Part shown: piece after piece, positions 47,590 through 58,747 of the stretch
How the letters are laid out: each line of letters begins with the position of its first letter
How positions within the stretch are numbered: the stretch's first letter is position 1
From: Lentinula raphanica
Taxonomy: Eukaryota; Basidiomycota; Agaricomycetes; Agaricales; Omphalotaceae
Reading direction: 5' to 3'
Assembly: GCA_027919835.1 (NCBI GenBank)
Contig: JANVFP010000008.1
Location: 558,001 to 622,000, forward strand
DNA: 64,000 nucleotides
Position numbers and translations under genes: made by a program
The notes under the pieces: model-generated
What the model was told of the DNA's origin: nothing
The model's input: the letters and a program-made list of their open reading frames with translations, nothing else
Database searches by the model: none

Positions 47590-48919
47590 ATGAGATTCAC
47601 TGGTCAGCCTGACGATGACGAGTTTGGGCTACGCACGCCGCACAGCGTTCATCCCTCTTCTTCTTACGCTACAGTCAACATGTCGAAACTGATTGCACTC
47701 ATAATCCTCTTGGGCACGCTCGCCGTTTCCTCTGCAATATATGTTCCCCTTCTAGGTGTGCTAGTCAGGTATATTCCGTGTACTTGTCATTCGGATCGAA
47801 TTTCATGCTTACATCTTAGGTTTCGGGCTCAGTACAACCCTCGCGGGCTTCAGCTCGACGATGAAGGCGCACCGCAACCTCATACAGGCTCGTTCTGCTT
47901 ATTCGGAGGTGGTGCATATCTGAATTCTAATCGTACTGTGTGCAGGTCCAGTCGTAACAAGTTATTTTGCTATGATGAAGAGGGTATACCGAATTGAAGG
48001 CTGGGCAGGACTTTACAAAGGGTTTAGTAAGTGAGCAAGAATTACTCGCTAGTACGTTCTCTGAGTTTTGTTCTAGTGCCAACTTTTCTTAGCACCTCAT
48101 TTGTCGCTGCATCGGTCCTCCTGTTCACGGACATTCCTAGTCCATCGCATGGCAAATACCATGCTCCAAACACTTCTCTTCTTGGCACGTTACTCTATGC
48201 TATCACCCTGATGTTCGTCTCCCTTCCTACCTCCATCATAACATATCGGTACGTCAAATCCGCCTCACCCCAGTACCGAAACTAATGAACAACCCAGTTC
48301 AATCACTACACCATACAAACTACCCTATTTCAATGCTTTCAAAGCCTTGCGTGCTATATTGACGCCCACCGAATGTCGCAAACCGTGGATACTCTATTTT
48401 ACCCCTGGACTTTTAGCAGCAGAAGTTTTGCATATCATCATCGTGGTGGCTTGCTTGGGTCCCATTCGTCGTTGGCTTCTCCCTAGGCCTGAAACGAGCT
48501 CTTTCCCGTTTGCCGATTACTCACCCACGAAATTCGGTATTTACGTCGCCGTCGTCCTACTGACCACAGCCGTCCTCTCCCCTCTAGAGGTGATGTCTAT
48601 TCGTTTGGCCATACAGAGGAACCATGCTTCCGCAGAATATAACTCTGTCTCTCAAGAGGTCGAAGGCGATACAGAGGAGAATGTCGAGTTCTCTGGAAAT
48701 GAAGAAGACGTTATAGCGTTCGTATTCTGTGTTTGTGTCGCCATCAACCCGCATTCTAACTAGACTGCCTTTCCTTTCAGGTTGCGTAGCGAAGCTGATC
48801 CATATCTTGGACTGGTCGATTGCGCCAAGAGAATGGTGAACGAAGAAGGTGTAATTTCGTTGTATAGGGCTTGGTGGTGCACTTTGCTGGGGGGACTAGG
48901 TAGCGCCGCGTCTTATTAA
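47590..48919 (+). CDS. Mitochondrial-carrier-like (SLC25-type) membrane protein, intact tandem copy
   Basis: About 370 residues. Carrier-repeat signatures are present though divergent: LGVLVRFRAQYNPRGLQLDD, VYRIEGWAGLYKGFMPTFLS (the EGxxxxYKG motif), FFTPGLL-like hydrophobic helices, LSPLEVMSIRLAIQRNH (the PxE...R motif) and VNEEGVISLYRAWWCTLLGG (EGxxxLYRA). The order fits an inner mitochondrial membrane transporter; the substrate cannot be read. The first ATG in frame gives MRFTGQPDDDEFGLRTP; MSKLIAL at 47680 is an alternative. The second intron (47888-47945) begins with GC, and the same site is GC in the decayed copy. All exons stay open, unlike the downstream paralogue. The C-terminus looks slightly short (GSAASY). 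Confidence 0.8.
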
Positions 48920-49232
48920 CTGATATGACAGATTGTATCGGTCAATTCGAGGAAGTAAGTAATCCCATGTAAAGCCGAGAATCATTCTTCGACTGCAAGT
49001 TTCCCGTATCCGGCTTCTCCTCGTGATGAATCGGAATAACAAAGGTCTCAACCACCGATTGGCCTAGCTAGTCTTTCGAAGGTATATTGGAGGTACAAGC
49101 ACAGGTTCTTCTAACCAATATCCTCGATTCAGGCCGTTCATTGGCGTTCACTGGTTACAGCCACAAGCCATGATTACAGCTACCATTGCAGATTGCCTCT
49201 CGCAGCCAGCCGAACCTTCATCGGCGAGCCTG

Positions 49233-50592
49233 CTGTTGTACGCCACGTGCATCATACGGCAACGGTTTGGTTCAAGTTGAATTTCAATCAGTCGATTATT
49301 ATGGGCTATGTAGTACGCCGCATAGCGCTCGTATATCTTCTTCTTGCACCTCAGTCAGCATGTCCAGACTGGTTCCACTCAAAGCTCTTTTAGGAACGCT
49401 CACAGGTTCCTCTACACTATCTGTGCCCGTTGTCGGTGTGCTAGCTAGGTAGGTTCCGTTGCACTCATCATCCGGATTCGATCTCATGTATACATCCTAG
49501 GTTCCGGGCTCAGTATAATCTTCGAGGGCTGACACTCGATGACAAAGACGCCCCTCAACCCCAAACAGGCCTATTCTTCTCACTTAGAGGCGATACGCCA
49601 TCTAAAGTCGTACAGATCCAGTTGTGACAAGTTATCTTGCTATGATGAAGGGGGTTTATCGAATCGAAGGCTGGCCAGGGCTTTGCATAGGATCTAGCAA
49701 GTGAACATCTTGTACTTGCTGGTACGTAGCCTCGTTCTGATATCAGTGTCAACTTTCTTGAGGCCCTAGCTGTGGCTGGATCGGCCCTTCTGTTCATGGA
49801 CATTCCTAGCCTATCGCATGGCAATAACCATGCTCCGAAAACTTCACTCCATGGTGTATTCCATGCCATCAACATCAAGCTCGTCTCCCTTCCAATCTCC
49901 ATCGTAACATACCGGTACGACGAAAACGCCTCATGCAAGTAACAAGTCTAATGGACAATCTAGCTCAATCACTACACCATACAAGTTACCGTATCTCAAT
50001 GCTGCTAAAGCCCTGTGTGCCTTATCGACGCCTACCGAACGCCGCAGACCATGAGTCCTCTATCTCACCCCTGGACTTTCAGCAGCAGAAGTTTGCGTAT
50101 CATCATCGTGGTGACTCCTTGTTTGGGTCTCCCTCGTTATTGGCTTTCCCTAGATCTGACACGAGCTTTTTCCCGTTTGCCGATCTTACGCCCACAAGTT
50201 TTGGTGCATACGGCGTCGTCCTTTTACTGACCACAGCCGTCTTCTTCCCTCTAGAGGTGATGTCTATTCGTCTAGCCATACAGAGGAACCATGCGTTCGC
50301 AGAATATACTTTTGTTTCGAGAGGTCAAAGGCGATGCAGAGGGCAATGTCGAATTTTCTGGAAATGAAGAAGACATTATAGCGTTCGTATTCTGTGTTCG
50401 TGTCGCCATCACTCGGGATTTTCATTTGATTTTCTTCTCTCAAAGGCTACGTAGTGAAAGTGATCCCTACCTTGGATTGGTCGATTGCGCCAAGAGAACG
50501 GTGGATGAAGAAGGTATAATCTCGTTGTACAGAGCTTGGTGGACCATTTTCCTAGGAGGGGTATGTAGCGCCGCGTTTTATTCACTGATATA
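49233..50592 (+). pseudogene. Decayed tandem copy of the carrier-like gene
   Basis: Aligns segment by segment with 47551-48940: promoter-proximal gttgtacgccacgtg, then SRLVPLKALLGTLT, GVLARFRAQYNLRGLTLDDK, PVVTSYLAMMKGVYRIEGWP, the PLEVMSIRLAIQRNHAFAEY block and DPYLGLVDCAKRTVDEEGII. Damage is visible: the exon after the GLC-I-GSS block carries a stop soon after its start (FVSTFLRP then TAG), a TGG is changed to TGA in the RRP-VLYLTPG block with a second stop in the following helix, and small indels shift the frame. The carboxyl end is slightly longer than in the intact copy (AAFYSLI). Homology continues past the gene to about 50748. Likely dead. Confidence 0.85.
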
Positions 50593-52141
50593 ACACAGAA
50601 TATACCGGTGAATTCGAGGTGGGATGTAATCTCATGTAATGCCGAGGGTTTTCTCTCGACTGTGTATCCTCCGTAGCTGGTCTCGCCATAGTGCATAAAA
50701 AAGATTCCGTTCACCAATTGGTCTGAATAGCCTTTCGAAGGTTTGTTGGAGCAGTCAGCAGGGTGTCAGTACGCTATGATTGACGCAATACTAGTAAGCC
50801 AGATATGGATATGCTAAACTTTCCCGCCTCTTCCCGCCTGCGCAAAGAATGACTGGCATTATACAGAACACAACTTGAACCCACTATGTCTCCGGAATGG
50901 ATCGTATGGTTATCTCCAAATTCAAGCCTGTCTGACTTGTTTTCATGAAAATCGGTGCCAGATTCAGATCATTATGTCGTTGAAGCGTTCCACTAAAGTA
51001 GCGGCAAAGCTCGTTTATCTTTAGGGTACTCAATTTGCTCCTTCAACCCATATCGAGTGCTGTTCGCTTACCTTTCCGTTGGTTTTCGTTAAGAGATGTC
51101 CCAAAGGTAAATTGAAAAGTTTGCTCACTGTGCTTTTTTCAGATACTTTTCGAAAGACGTCTGGCAGATGGAATCTCATCAGAAACGAGGACATTTCGGT
51201 GAAAGGAAGTACAGTGTGGGCAAAATTGATGCTTGGCAACTTCTTCCAAGTCCTTCCACTGTTGGGCCTTGTTGGGCCCGGTATCAGCACAACATATGTT
51301 TCCGGATTGAATACTCCAAAATCTCGGTATCTCTGCATACTTTTCAGTTTGCTACATGTTTTCAACAGGTTTCTACTCGTCTTTGACATCTGATGGCATA
51401 TTTGGAGACTCGGTTCCACTGAAGTCAGCAATCGGGTACTGACCGAAACGGACGAAAATCTGGGTAGTTCGAGCTTGTAGGGATACCCAGCCTATGAGAG
51501 CCTCTACGAGTATTACCGTTTGATTGCCTTGCTCTCGCTCTCAGGTTATCATCTTGGCGACCTTTTTCCTCAAAGAGCATATCGGTGATGAACAAACATT
51601 CCAACGGTGAGTACGTACAATCATTCGGAATAATTGATTTATCGCATTCTGAAGTGCGGAACCTTCACGTTGGCAAAAGTTAAAATCATTTTAGTGCAAC
51701 AAAATATCTCCGTTGCGAGATTTAGGTTATCACCCAAGGACTCTACTCTGGACAAGCACCATACCCCTCATACCCCTCTATAAGTCCTGCTCTATCAACC
51801 CGTGTACTGCGGGGCGACTACCCAAAAATTTCGTGAGAAGTTTTGTTTTTGATACTTGTCTATGTGCAACCACTCTTATTCTTACATAGACTTTACGAAA
51901 GGCACTGAGAAATTCTGACATTTACATGTGATGTGACGAAGGGCCAGGATCACGGATATTCAGAGGCCTTCTTTGTTCTGGATCGGAACAATTGCTTTCT
52001 GAACTGATATGGTGAACTTCCTTTCTAGGTTCGAAATGGGGATGCCAAGGATTCGGTTTTTGTACAAATACTCCACTCACCTATCTTTTATCAATCAGAG
52101 TACCGACGTTGCCTCTCCAAGACTTTTCAAGCTCTAACAAG
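50593..52141. other. Intergenic, no supported gene
   Basis: The first about 155 bp are the 3' flank of the duplicated unit. From 50750 to 52100 only overlapping antisense frames (for example 51030-51431 minus against 51079-51393 plus) appear, with no family features. A motif resembling gttccact(a/g)aagt occurs twice (near 50990 and 51415), too short to call a repeat. Confidence 0.4.
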
Positions 52142-53563
52142 ATGTCTACAGAAACAGCCATCAAACGTAAACTGAAAAGCACATCTGACAAAAGTAAGCC
52201 CCAACCTGTGCCCGATGGCGACCATCGTAAAAGGTAGAAAGCATGATACACTCGATGTCGGGCAAGAGCTCATCTTATTCAGATCCAGGAATCGGTGTAT
52301 CCGTAGCTGTATCAACTGTCGTCAGTATCCTTTCCTTCGTTCAGAGTCTATCATCAAAGCTAACAGTCTTCATCACAGACGCATCGAAACGAATGGTAAG
52401 CAGGACCAACACCGGCTGTGAACAGCATGCCGACACCTTTAACAGTGCGATAGAAAACGACCCGCTTGTGCTCGGTGCACTCAACTCGGACTGGTGATTT
52501 TGAATCGTGACACTTCTCGTGAGCATTCATGACTCTGAGCTTGCAGACCGGCCATTGTGTGTACGAAGTCGACGATCCTAATCAACGATCCAGTAATCAA
52601 GACGAGAGCTCACGACTACTCGAACGAGTAGCAGAGCTAGAAGGAGTAATTCGGGAGGTAAGTTCGACTATCATACGGATTCGATAAGGCAAGGTCATTG
52701 ATGCATGGGCAATTAGTTAAAGAACAAGCCTAATCCACGATGGATATCCTCGGCTTGCAGCGAACATAGTGACGATGCGTCCAACGTGGCCCAGTCGCCA
52801 GGCCGTCTTACTGCAGCGCCCCATGTACGGGATGCATCAACTTCTCAATCACATCGCGCGGAAGATAAATGTCTTTCTCTGACACCGGCATTATCAACAT
52901 CTCCCCCGAGCTCCCCTTCCTCTGCTGTGACGCCTTCAAGTGACATTTCAGCGTCCCCGCTTGCTGTGGTCAACGATGATCCTACTAAATTCTTGGATCT
53001 GGATTTAGACATTTTTGCACATAGTAGTGCTCCCTTTACAGGATACAATGAGAATAACATCGAAATGAATCAACAATTCCCTGGACTGGGAGTAGTCAAG
53101 CCACCTTATCCTGCTGCGCAACCATGCAACTGCATCATGGAGGCGTCGAACTATCACACGATGCTCGAACTCTCACTGCGGCTTCGTAAAGCTGCTACAA
53201 TCTTGGCACGGTCTCCTCACCACCACCAGCCTGGGATACATTGTCTCCTGAACGAGCGCCTTTCGGAATTGGATGCGCTCACAACGTGAGTGCAACAAAT
53301 AATGAGCCTGGAGTTTGCGATCCTCATATGATATTAACACTAGAGATACCCTTTCGTCGGTCGATTCTCCGCATTTGTCATATAGCACCGTACACTCGTC
53401 GACATTGCTTCCTTCGAATATCAATATGCAGTCGACAATTTACACATCCCCAAGTGTGACGTCAAGGCTAGACAGCTGGCTCTCTGGTGCAGCTGCAGAC
53501 CGGAAGAATGCAGGAAACGACTCTTTCATGTCTTGGGATCCTCCTACTGGTCGCTCGCACTGA
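52142..53563 (+). CDS. Zn2Cys6 fungal transcription factor
   Basis: Binuclear zinc-cluster regulator. MSTETAIKRKLKSTSDKSKP is followed by a basic stretch and the cluster CINCHASKRMCDRKRPACAR, then C, TQLGLTGH and the last C. The spacing is C-x2-C-x6-C-x6-C-x2-C-x8-C, within the family rule. A YEVDDPNQR linker and a short leucine-rich coiled coil (RLLERVAELEGVI) for dimerisation follow. The remaining part is Ser/Pro-rich with an acidic patch (FLDLDLDIFAH) and a helical block (YHTMLELSLRLRKAATILAR). No fungal-specific transcription-factor middle homology region is present. The cluster is cut by introns at 52321-52378, 52396-52445 and 52494-52546; the frame closes only with these. Targets unknown. 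Confidence 0.88.
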
Positions 53564-53740
53564 GCAATTCATGCGAATGATTTCTTCTGTACAATGGCAT
53601 ACCTCATGATTTTTCATGGCTTGGATTAGAAGGACGATGACTCCACCTCTCATGTGGAATACATACGGATTATTTATGCAGCATTTTGGATATAAACAGA
53701 TAGCATCTCTTGTAAACTGTACATTCTTCACGAAAGATGT

Positions 53741-54647
53741 TTAGATGAGCCAGCCTCGACATTCGCCTCTTTTCCCATCTCGTAAAAGTTCAGGCCATTG
53801 CACAATGAATCTATCTTAAAATCAGTATTCTCGCCTATGTAGCACCGTAACGAGTAACATGCCTATCAACCAATGGACGAAGAAGCTTCCCAGACAATGA
53901 AAGAGTTTGCACCCGGGCAAATGATTCGATGTAGATCGTTCTGGGAGAGGACAATCCGAGAAACTTCGATTCATCATTAGGAGTTTGTTCTATTTTTTTA
54001 AAAATCTTGCTTCACCTTGTTAAGATACACCGCAAGGCAAAGAACCAGGCAGGTTCCCGGGCCATTTAGGACCAGTACGTCTGCAAAAGGACTTCCGTGA
54101 AAACAAGATGCGATTGTTACATGGTAGAAGCAATGCATGAGGGAAAGAAGGGCAGTATACGGAGTGGTCAGCAATGACTGATGAACTTTACGAGCCCGAG
54201 GAATGACCAGGAATGTATATGCATTTGTGCTCTTCGACTTCATACGAAGATCAGCATAAGCAACCTAGATGCATCGTAAAATTTGAGAACCTTTGACACT
54301 GAACCATATTTCGCAGCTTTTGTTGATTCAAGTGTGATGGCCTTCCGCCTACTGAGCGTATCGCCTTCGCTGAGAATGTATACTCTCGGTGAGTACTTGT
54401 TGAAGTCTAATGCAGAAGTCATGGCTAGCATTTCACTGGTATGCCCTCCTGAGGAACATCCATGTTGGTTACACTCAAGGATGATAGTATTCGACTTGCC
54501 TGAGCCCAGGAAAATTGCTATCTTCTTCCTATCGTGGTTTATCGCTCTCGTTCTGTCTGTAGTCTTGGAGCCTGGCAGGATGTAATAAATTCTGATACAA
54601 ACGATTGCAACCAGGAGAACAAGGATGCAACTGGCGAGGCCCCACAT
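53741..54647 (-). CDS. ALG14: UDP-N-acetylglucosamine transferase subunit ALG14
   Basis: ER membrane anchor that recruits catalytic Alg13; together they add the second GlcNAc to the dolichol-linked oligosaccharide. An N-terminal helix (MWGLASCILVLLVAIVCIRI) precedes FLGSGGHTSEMLAMTSALDF, YSPRVYILSEGDTLSRRKAI, VIPRARKVHQSLLTTPYTAL, SPFADVLVLNGPGTCLVLCL, FLGLSSPRTIYIESFARVQT, LSLSGKLLRPLVDR and FIVQWPELLRDGK. Two introns that start with GC are needed (54449-54499, with the strong GCAAGT donor, and 53811-53862). The join between the KAITLE block and the AYTFLVIPRA block is not settled. Spliced length is close to the usual about 230 residues. Convergent with the Zn2Cys6 gene. Confidence 0.9.
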
Positions 54648-56950
54648 CAGTATCTCAACCACGAGACACTTCAGGTTTCTAGAATCAGAGGGATAGAGCC
54701 AAGACTTGACAAAGAAATTGAATGGCAGGAATGCAACTTGGAAGAATGGTGCAGTGTGAAGCGGTACAACGAACAAAACAGCTCAATCATAACAGCCGGC
54801 GCTCTGGGCCGCGTGGTCAGCAACGACGGACCGTATACTTGCTCCGGCGCGCGCGCGCTTGGTTTCCTTTTTTCCCTCCGATATGTTTTCATTCGATCGA
54901 CACCAGCCAGTCCAGCACCAGCTTCAACGGGACAATCTACGACCTGGATCTTTTTAGGTATGCATGGAACACGGATAATGATTAGCAAGATTCTCAAACA
55001 GAGCTTTCTGAATGCATTCACCAATTAGTAACGAGGCGTCGAGACCTTACAACGGTCAACTTGTGGCAGAGAATCAAATATTTGAATTCATCTCCGACAT
55101 ACGCCAGGACTGAGTAATGTAGGTGGAGATATTACACTTATCGTATGGTTTACACTGGTATACATCAAATCTACAAGCCGCGTCCACTTTGGCGAGGCGT
55201 CGCGATTATACAGGCCTTACGTGCCAGTATAGAGGGACTTCGAGGTTTCTCAACTTCACCTTTTCAACCGAATAGATCTCGGTCTTATCTAAGGGAGCCC
55301 AAGGCTTGAGCCCTGAGACCTTGAGGCTTCGAGTTGCCAGTGACCTACCTCGAAGCTTACACATCAGATTGAAAATTCTGTATTCGTTGTTGACCCCCTG
55401 CTTCGCCAAGAATTTTACAGCCGAGGATCTTTCATGTTGAGAGCTGTTGAGGGTCGTTCTTGCTATTTCCACTCAGGCCAGATATGATATATCATCCAGG
55501 GTTTGATCCAAGGACTCGAAGCTTGGCGTTTCCACAAGTCAACGCCCATCACAGGCGGAGAAAACGTTAGGCCTCTTGACAAGAAACGATCTACCGATAT
55601 TCAGTAGATCATGGGCTTACCCGTGAACTGAAAGAAGCAGAGGAGCAAGGTAATGAGAGATACCGACAGGAAGTCGGCTGGATATTTTCCTTTCAAGAAA
55701 CCACAAAGCCCGGCTTCCCCTGTGTGAATGACGGAAGAAAGGAAGCATAGCCTTTTTCGTCCGAAAAGCTGTAGAGCGTGGTATGTTCAAGATTCAGTGT
55801 CTCCTGGTGGAATTCGAGGGCGATTGCCAGCCCGACTCATATGGATTGAGAAGACATCGAATGTACGGCAGTCCCCACACGGAGCGATGGTAATTTTTGG
55901 TTGGATTTTGGAGCTGAGTCAACTACAAAGTACGAGATTGAGAATGTCCCGGGGTTGGGAGAGCTAGACGTCCGAGATCTCTACATGTTAGATGCCATTC
56001 AAAGTTCGTGTTACTTGCACACTTGCTAAGAGGGTGTAAGTACAGTTTTGTTATCAATCCCAGTTATTTGTTCATACCAGAGTGAGGGCATTACCACACT
56101 CGGTAAAGGTGTTCAAACTGAGTTTGTGTTCCAGGTCATAACGAGTATTGCCACGACTCTACTCACTGGCGAGGGGTCGACCGATAAAGTTACCGTTGTG
56201 ATCGCGACGACTACCGAACAGCCTTGACGAATTATTTGAGCCAGACAATTGCAGAAGTGACGGTAAATTTATTATGATAATCGAATTAAATAATCTTAGG
56301 ACCAAGTTTCAGTACTCAGCGTATGGCGGTGGAGAATCTGTCACTTCTGCGCCTCACTGAGGATGGTCTCGACTGTCTAGTAACCAGAAGCCTAAGTGAT
56401 TTCGGCATGTCAGCCAGCTTGAAGGTATTATTTGCTGACAGTGATGAACGACGCCGCCTGGCAGGCTACATCCTAGGATTACGGTTCAAACGTTCATCGT
56501 GTTCCATTCCAGATCTCATATATGGAGCGACCTCATTCTTCATTCTTGCGAGGACTAGGACAGTGGATATATCGGCATAGATAATGCTGAAAGGCACAGC
56601 TTCCGTGACTTGCACGACGACCTTCAATACTACTCTAATAACCCAACCAGTATTTGCAGATCGGGTCCAGCCTCGAAGGAAGAAATGATCGTCTGGAGCT
56701 TTTGCTTCTTGGAATTAATCGAATATATGCTATCGAGGGATATAGTGAATCTCCAGAAGTCCTATTTGCGTTCCATAAGCGTGCGCAGGGTGTACAAGCT
56801 TTGGGGTTTTGGGGGGTTCGAAGCAAAAGAACATCCAGAGAGACGAAAAAGTTCGAACGGAATGCGGAGAATCACGGGCCGCGACTGGCCGGACGGACGC
56901 GGAGGTCGTGGCGTGACCTCCCGAAAGTGGTTGACAAACTGTGCCATCTC
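54648..56950. other. Gene-poor region, no supported gene
   Basis: About 2.3 kb. Short frames on both strands lack conserved motifs or splice-supported joins. A 40-codon Thr-rich stretch ending at about 56227 (ITTLGKGVQTEFVFQV ... ATTTEQP) reads smoothly but has no start, and no gene around it could be built. From 56654 the frame of the following gene is open upstream of its chosen ATG, but this part is not conserved-looking. Confidence 0.4.
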
Positions 56951-58366
56951 ATGTCGACTATCTCGACTTTTTCTCTTTCTTCTTCAGTCCCTGCCTCAAC
57001 AAATTCACCCAACCTAGACTCATCATCATATTCTTCTCCTGCTCCTTCGCATATCTCTGCTGCGTCTTCAATCGCAGGTCCTTCGACTTGGCGACCTCCT
57101 TCACATTGGAACCTTGACACCAATGCCCATCCAGTTATTTCGGCCCCTGCTGTCAAGAAGTCTTCCAAGAAAGAAGATAGGGCCCCTGAGGATGACGAAG
57201 CTATAGCAGAGACTCGTGCTCGGTAGGTCTCCGTCGTGCGTATTTTGGGAGTCAACATTGAGCTGACTGATGCCTTCGTGATCAGATTTACATCCCGGCT
57301 CGCTACAGACCATGCGGCGGTTTTGAATCCTGATGTGGAAACACCATTTGTGGATACTCTAGATGTTGTGAACAGGTTACTGCCCTATCACGTCTTTTCA
57401 CAGCCTCAAGAAGACTTGTCACCTCTTCATCATGATAGAAAGGGCAAAACGAGAGCATCGGAAATCGAAGAAATAGCAGGTAAGACTTCAATAGTTGCAT
57501 GATTACTGAATAAGGATGATATCCTCTTGTTCAGAGACTGAATTTGCTCTGGCAACTCACCGTCGTCGTAGGAGGCTGGAAGAACGTTTTCGTAAAGCGA
57601 GAGTGAAGAGCGGTGGAGTAAGCTTCGGAAGCTATGAAACCCTTGTCCGTTCTCATGATTTCAATAGGAAACACATTACAATCCTCAAATCGTCGTTCTA
57701 GCACAAAGCGCCTTGGATGCTGATCGTGCGGAGGTCGCCGCATTGAATGCCGAACTTCGTGCTGCGAGGAGCGAATACGATCGATTGGAACGGCAGAAAA
57801 AGGCTTTCTCGAATCCTCCTCTGTCCACGTCTGTATCCCGCCCGTCCTTGACTGCTGCACCGACACAGTCGGCCGTTGCCAACGGGCAGTCTGCATATTA
57901 CCGACCATATCCCTTTAGTTTCACAACGTCTCTTGGTACTTCAACTCCAGTGCAAGCCACTGCTCCTACGCCGGCTCTTACTGTAGCATCCAGTACTGCG
58001 TCTAGTACTCCCCAGCAAAGCGTCTCATCATCTGCAGCAACTCCTACATATCCAATATCTTCTGCGATTCCAGTACAGTTGCCAGTTACTTACATGCCTG
58101 CTTTGCAGCGTCTCGGTATCGCTCCCGTCATTGCAGGCTCGGTTTCCGCAGGTCAGCCCCAGCCACCTGCTATTTTACGTGGCTCTTCGTCGAATGGAAC
58201 AATACTAAACCTTGAAATCAATGTGGGAATGTTGCAGCCTTCACAAATGAGTGGCTTGGCGGTGATACTTAACTCGTTGATGTCTCGCTCTAGTTCCAAC
58301 AATACGTCTTCTACTCTTGTTACGCCATCGAATGGGGTTCCTGCACCTGACGAGAAGGTTTCATAG
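56951..58366 (+). CDS. GLTSCR1-domain protein (candidate SWI/SNF subunit)
   Basis: The N-terminus (MSTISTFSLSSSVPASTNSP) is Ser/Pro-rich. After one intron comes the domain FTSRLATDHAAVLNPDVETP, FVDTLDVVNRLLPYHVFSQP, with the hallmark NPD...TPF...RLLPYHVF of the GLTSCR1/BICRA conserved region. A basic/helical stretch (THRRRRRLEERFRKARVKS) follows, then LDADRAEVAALNAELRAARS and a long Ser/Thr/Ala/Pro-rich tail to 58366. In animals GLTSCR1/GLTSCR1L define the ncBAF (GBAF) remodelling complex; fungal proteins with this domain are much less studied. The motif match is from memory of the family. The join after ARVKS (probably a GTGGAG donor) is uncertain. An alternative upstream start in the same open frame exists. 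Confidence 0.75.
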
Positions 58367-58747
58367 CGCGCTTGTTTATTGCAGCATACATACAGTGTAC
58401 ACATTTCTTGCAGCACTCTGCTGTGCTTCTACTTGTTTTGCCACAAAAATTCACATACCCGAGTGTATACTTCCTTCTCTAATATAATAGTCTTTGATTC
58501 CTCGAGCACGTAATATCCGCTTGATGCACACGAGCATGCTTCAGCGTTCTTCGCGACACGACGCGATATGTTTCGCGATGCGGGTGAAGTGAAGACTCGC
58601 TGAATGCTAGGCCGATGCTCAAGCACAGTGATCATGAGCTGAAAACCACAAGCACGAGACAAGCGACGGTGCCGTCGGACCGTTCCTTCTTGTTTTGGGC
58701 GTTTGTGGAGAAACAATCCTTCAGGCTTCTTCTCCACTTCGCAGGCG
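58367..58747. other. Intergenic between GLTSCR1-domain and CLC genes
   Basis: About 380 bp. A minus-strand open frame (58429-58737) has no family features. Nothing else recognised. Confidence 0.4.

Noticed and set aside
51030..51431. 133-residue minus-strand frame opposed by a 104-residue plus-strand frame
   Set aside because: Mutually antisense, no conserved motif, no neighbouring exons that would extend either.
54534..55028. Plus-strand 164-residue frame over the ALG14 start
   Set aside because: It overlaps the conserved ALG14 N-terminus in antisense and has no motif of its own.
56100..56227. Thr-rich 40-codon stretch ending ATTTEQP
   Set aside because: Reads smoothly but has no start codon, no acceptable upstream exon and no recognised family.
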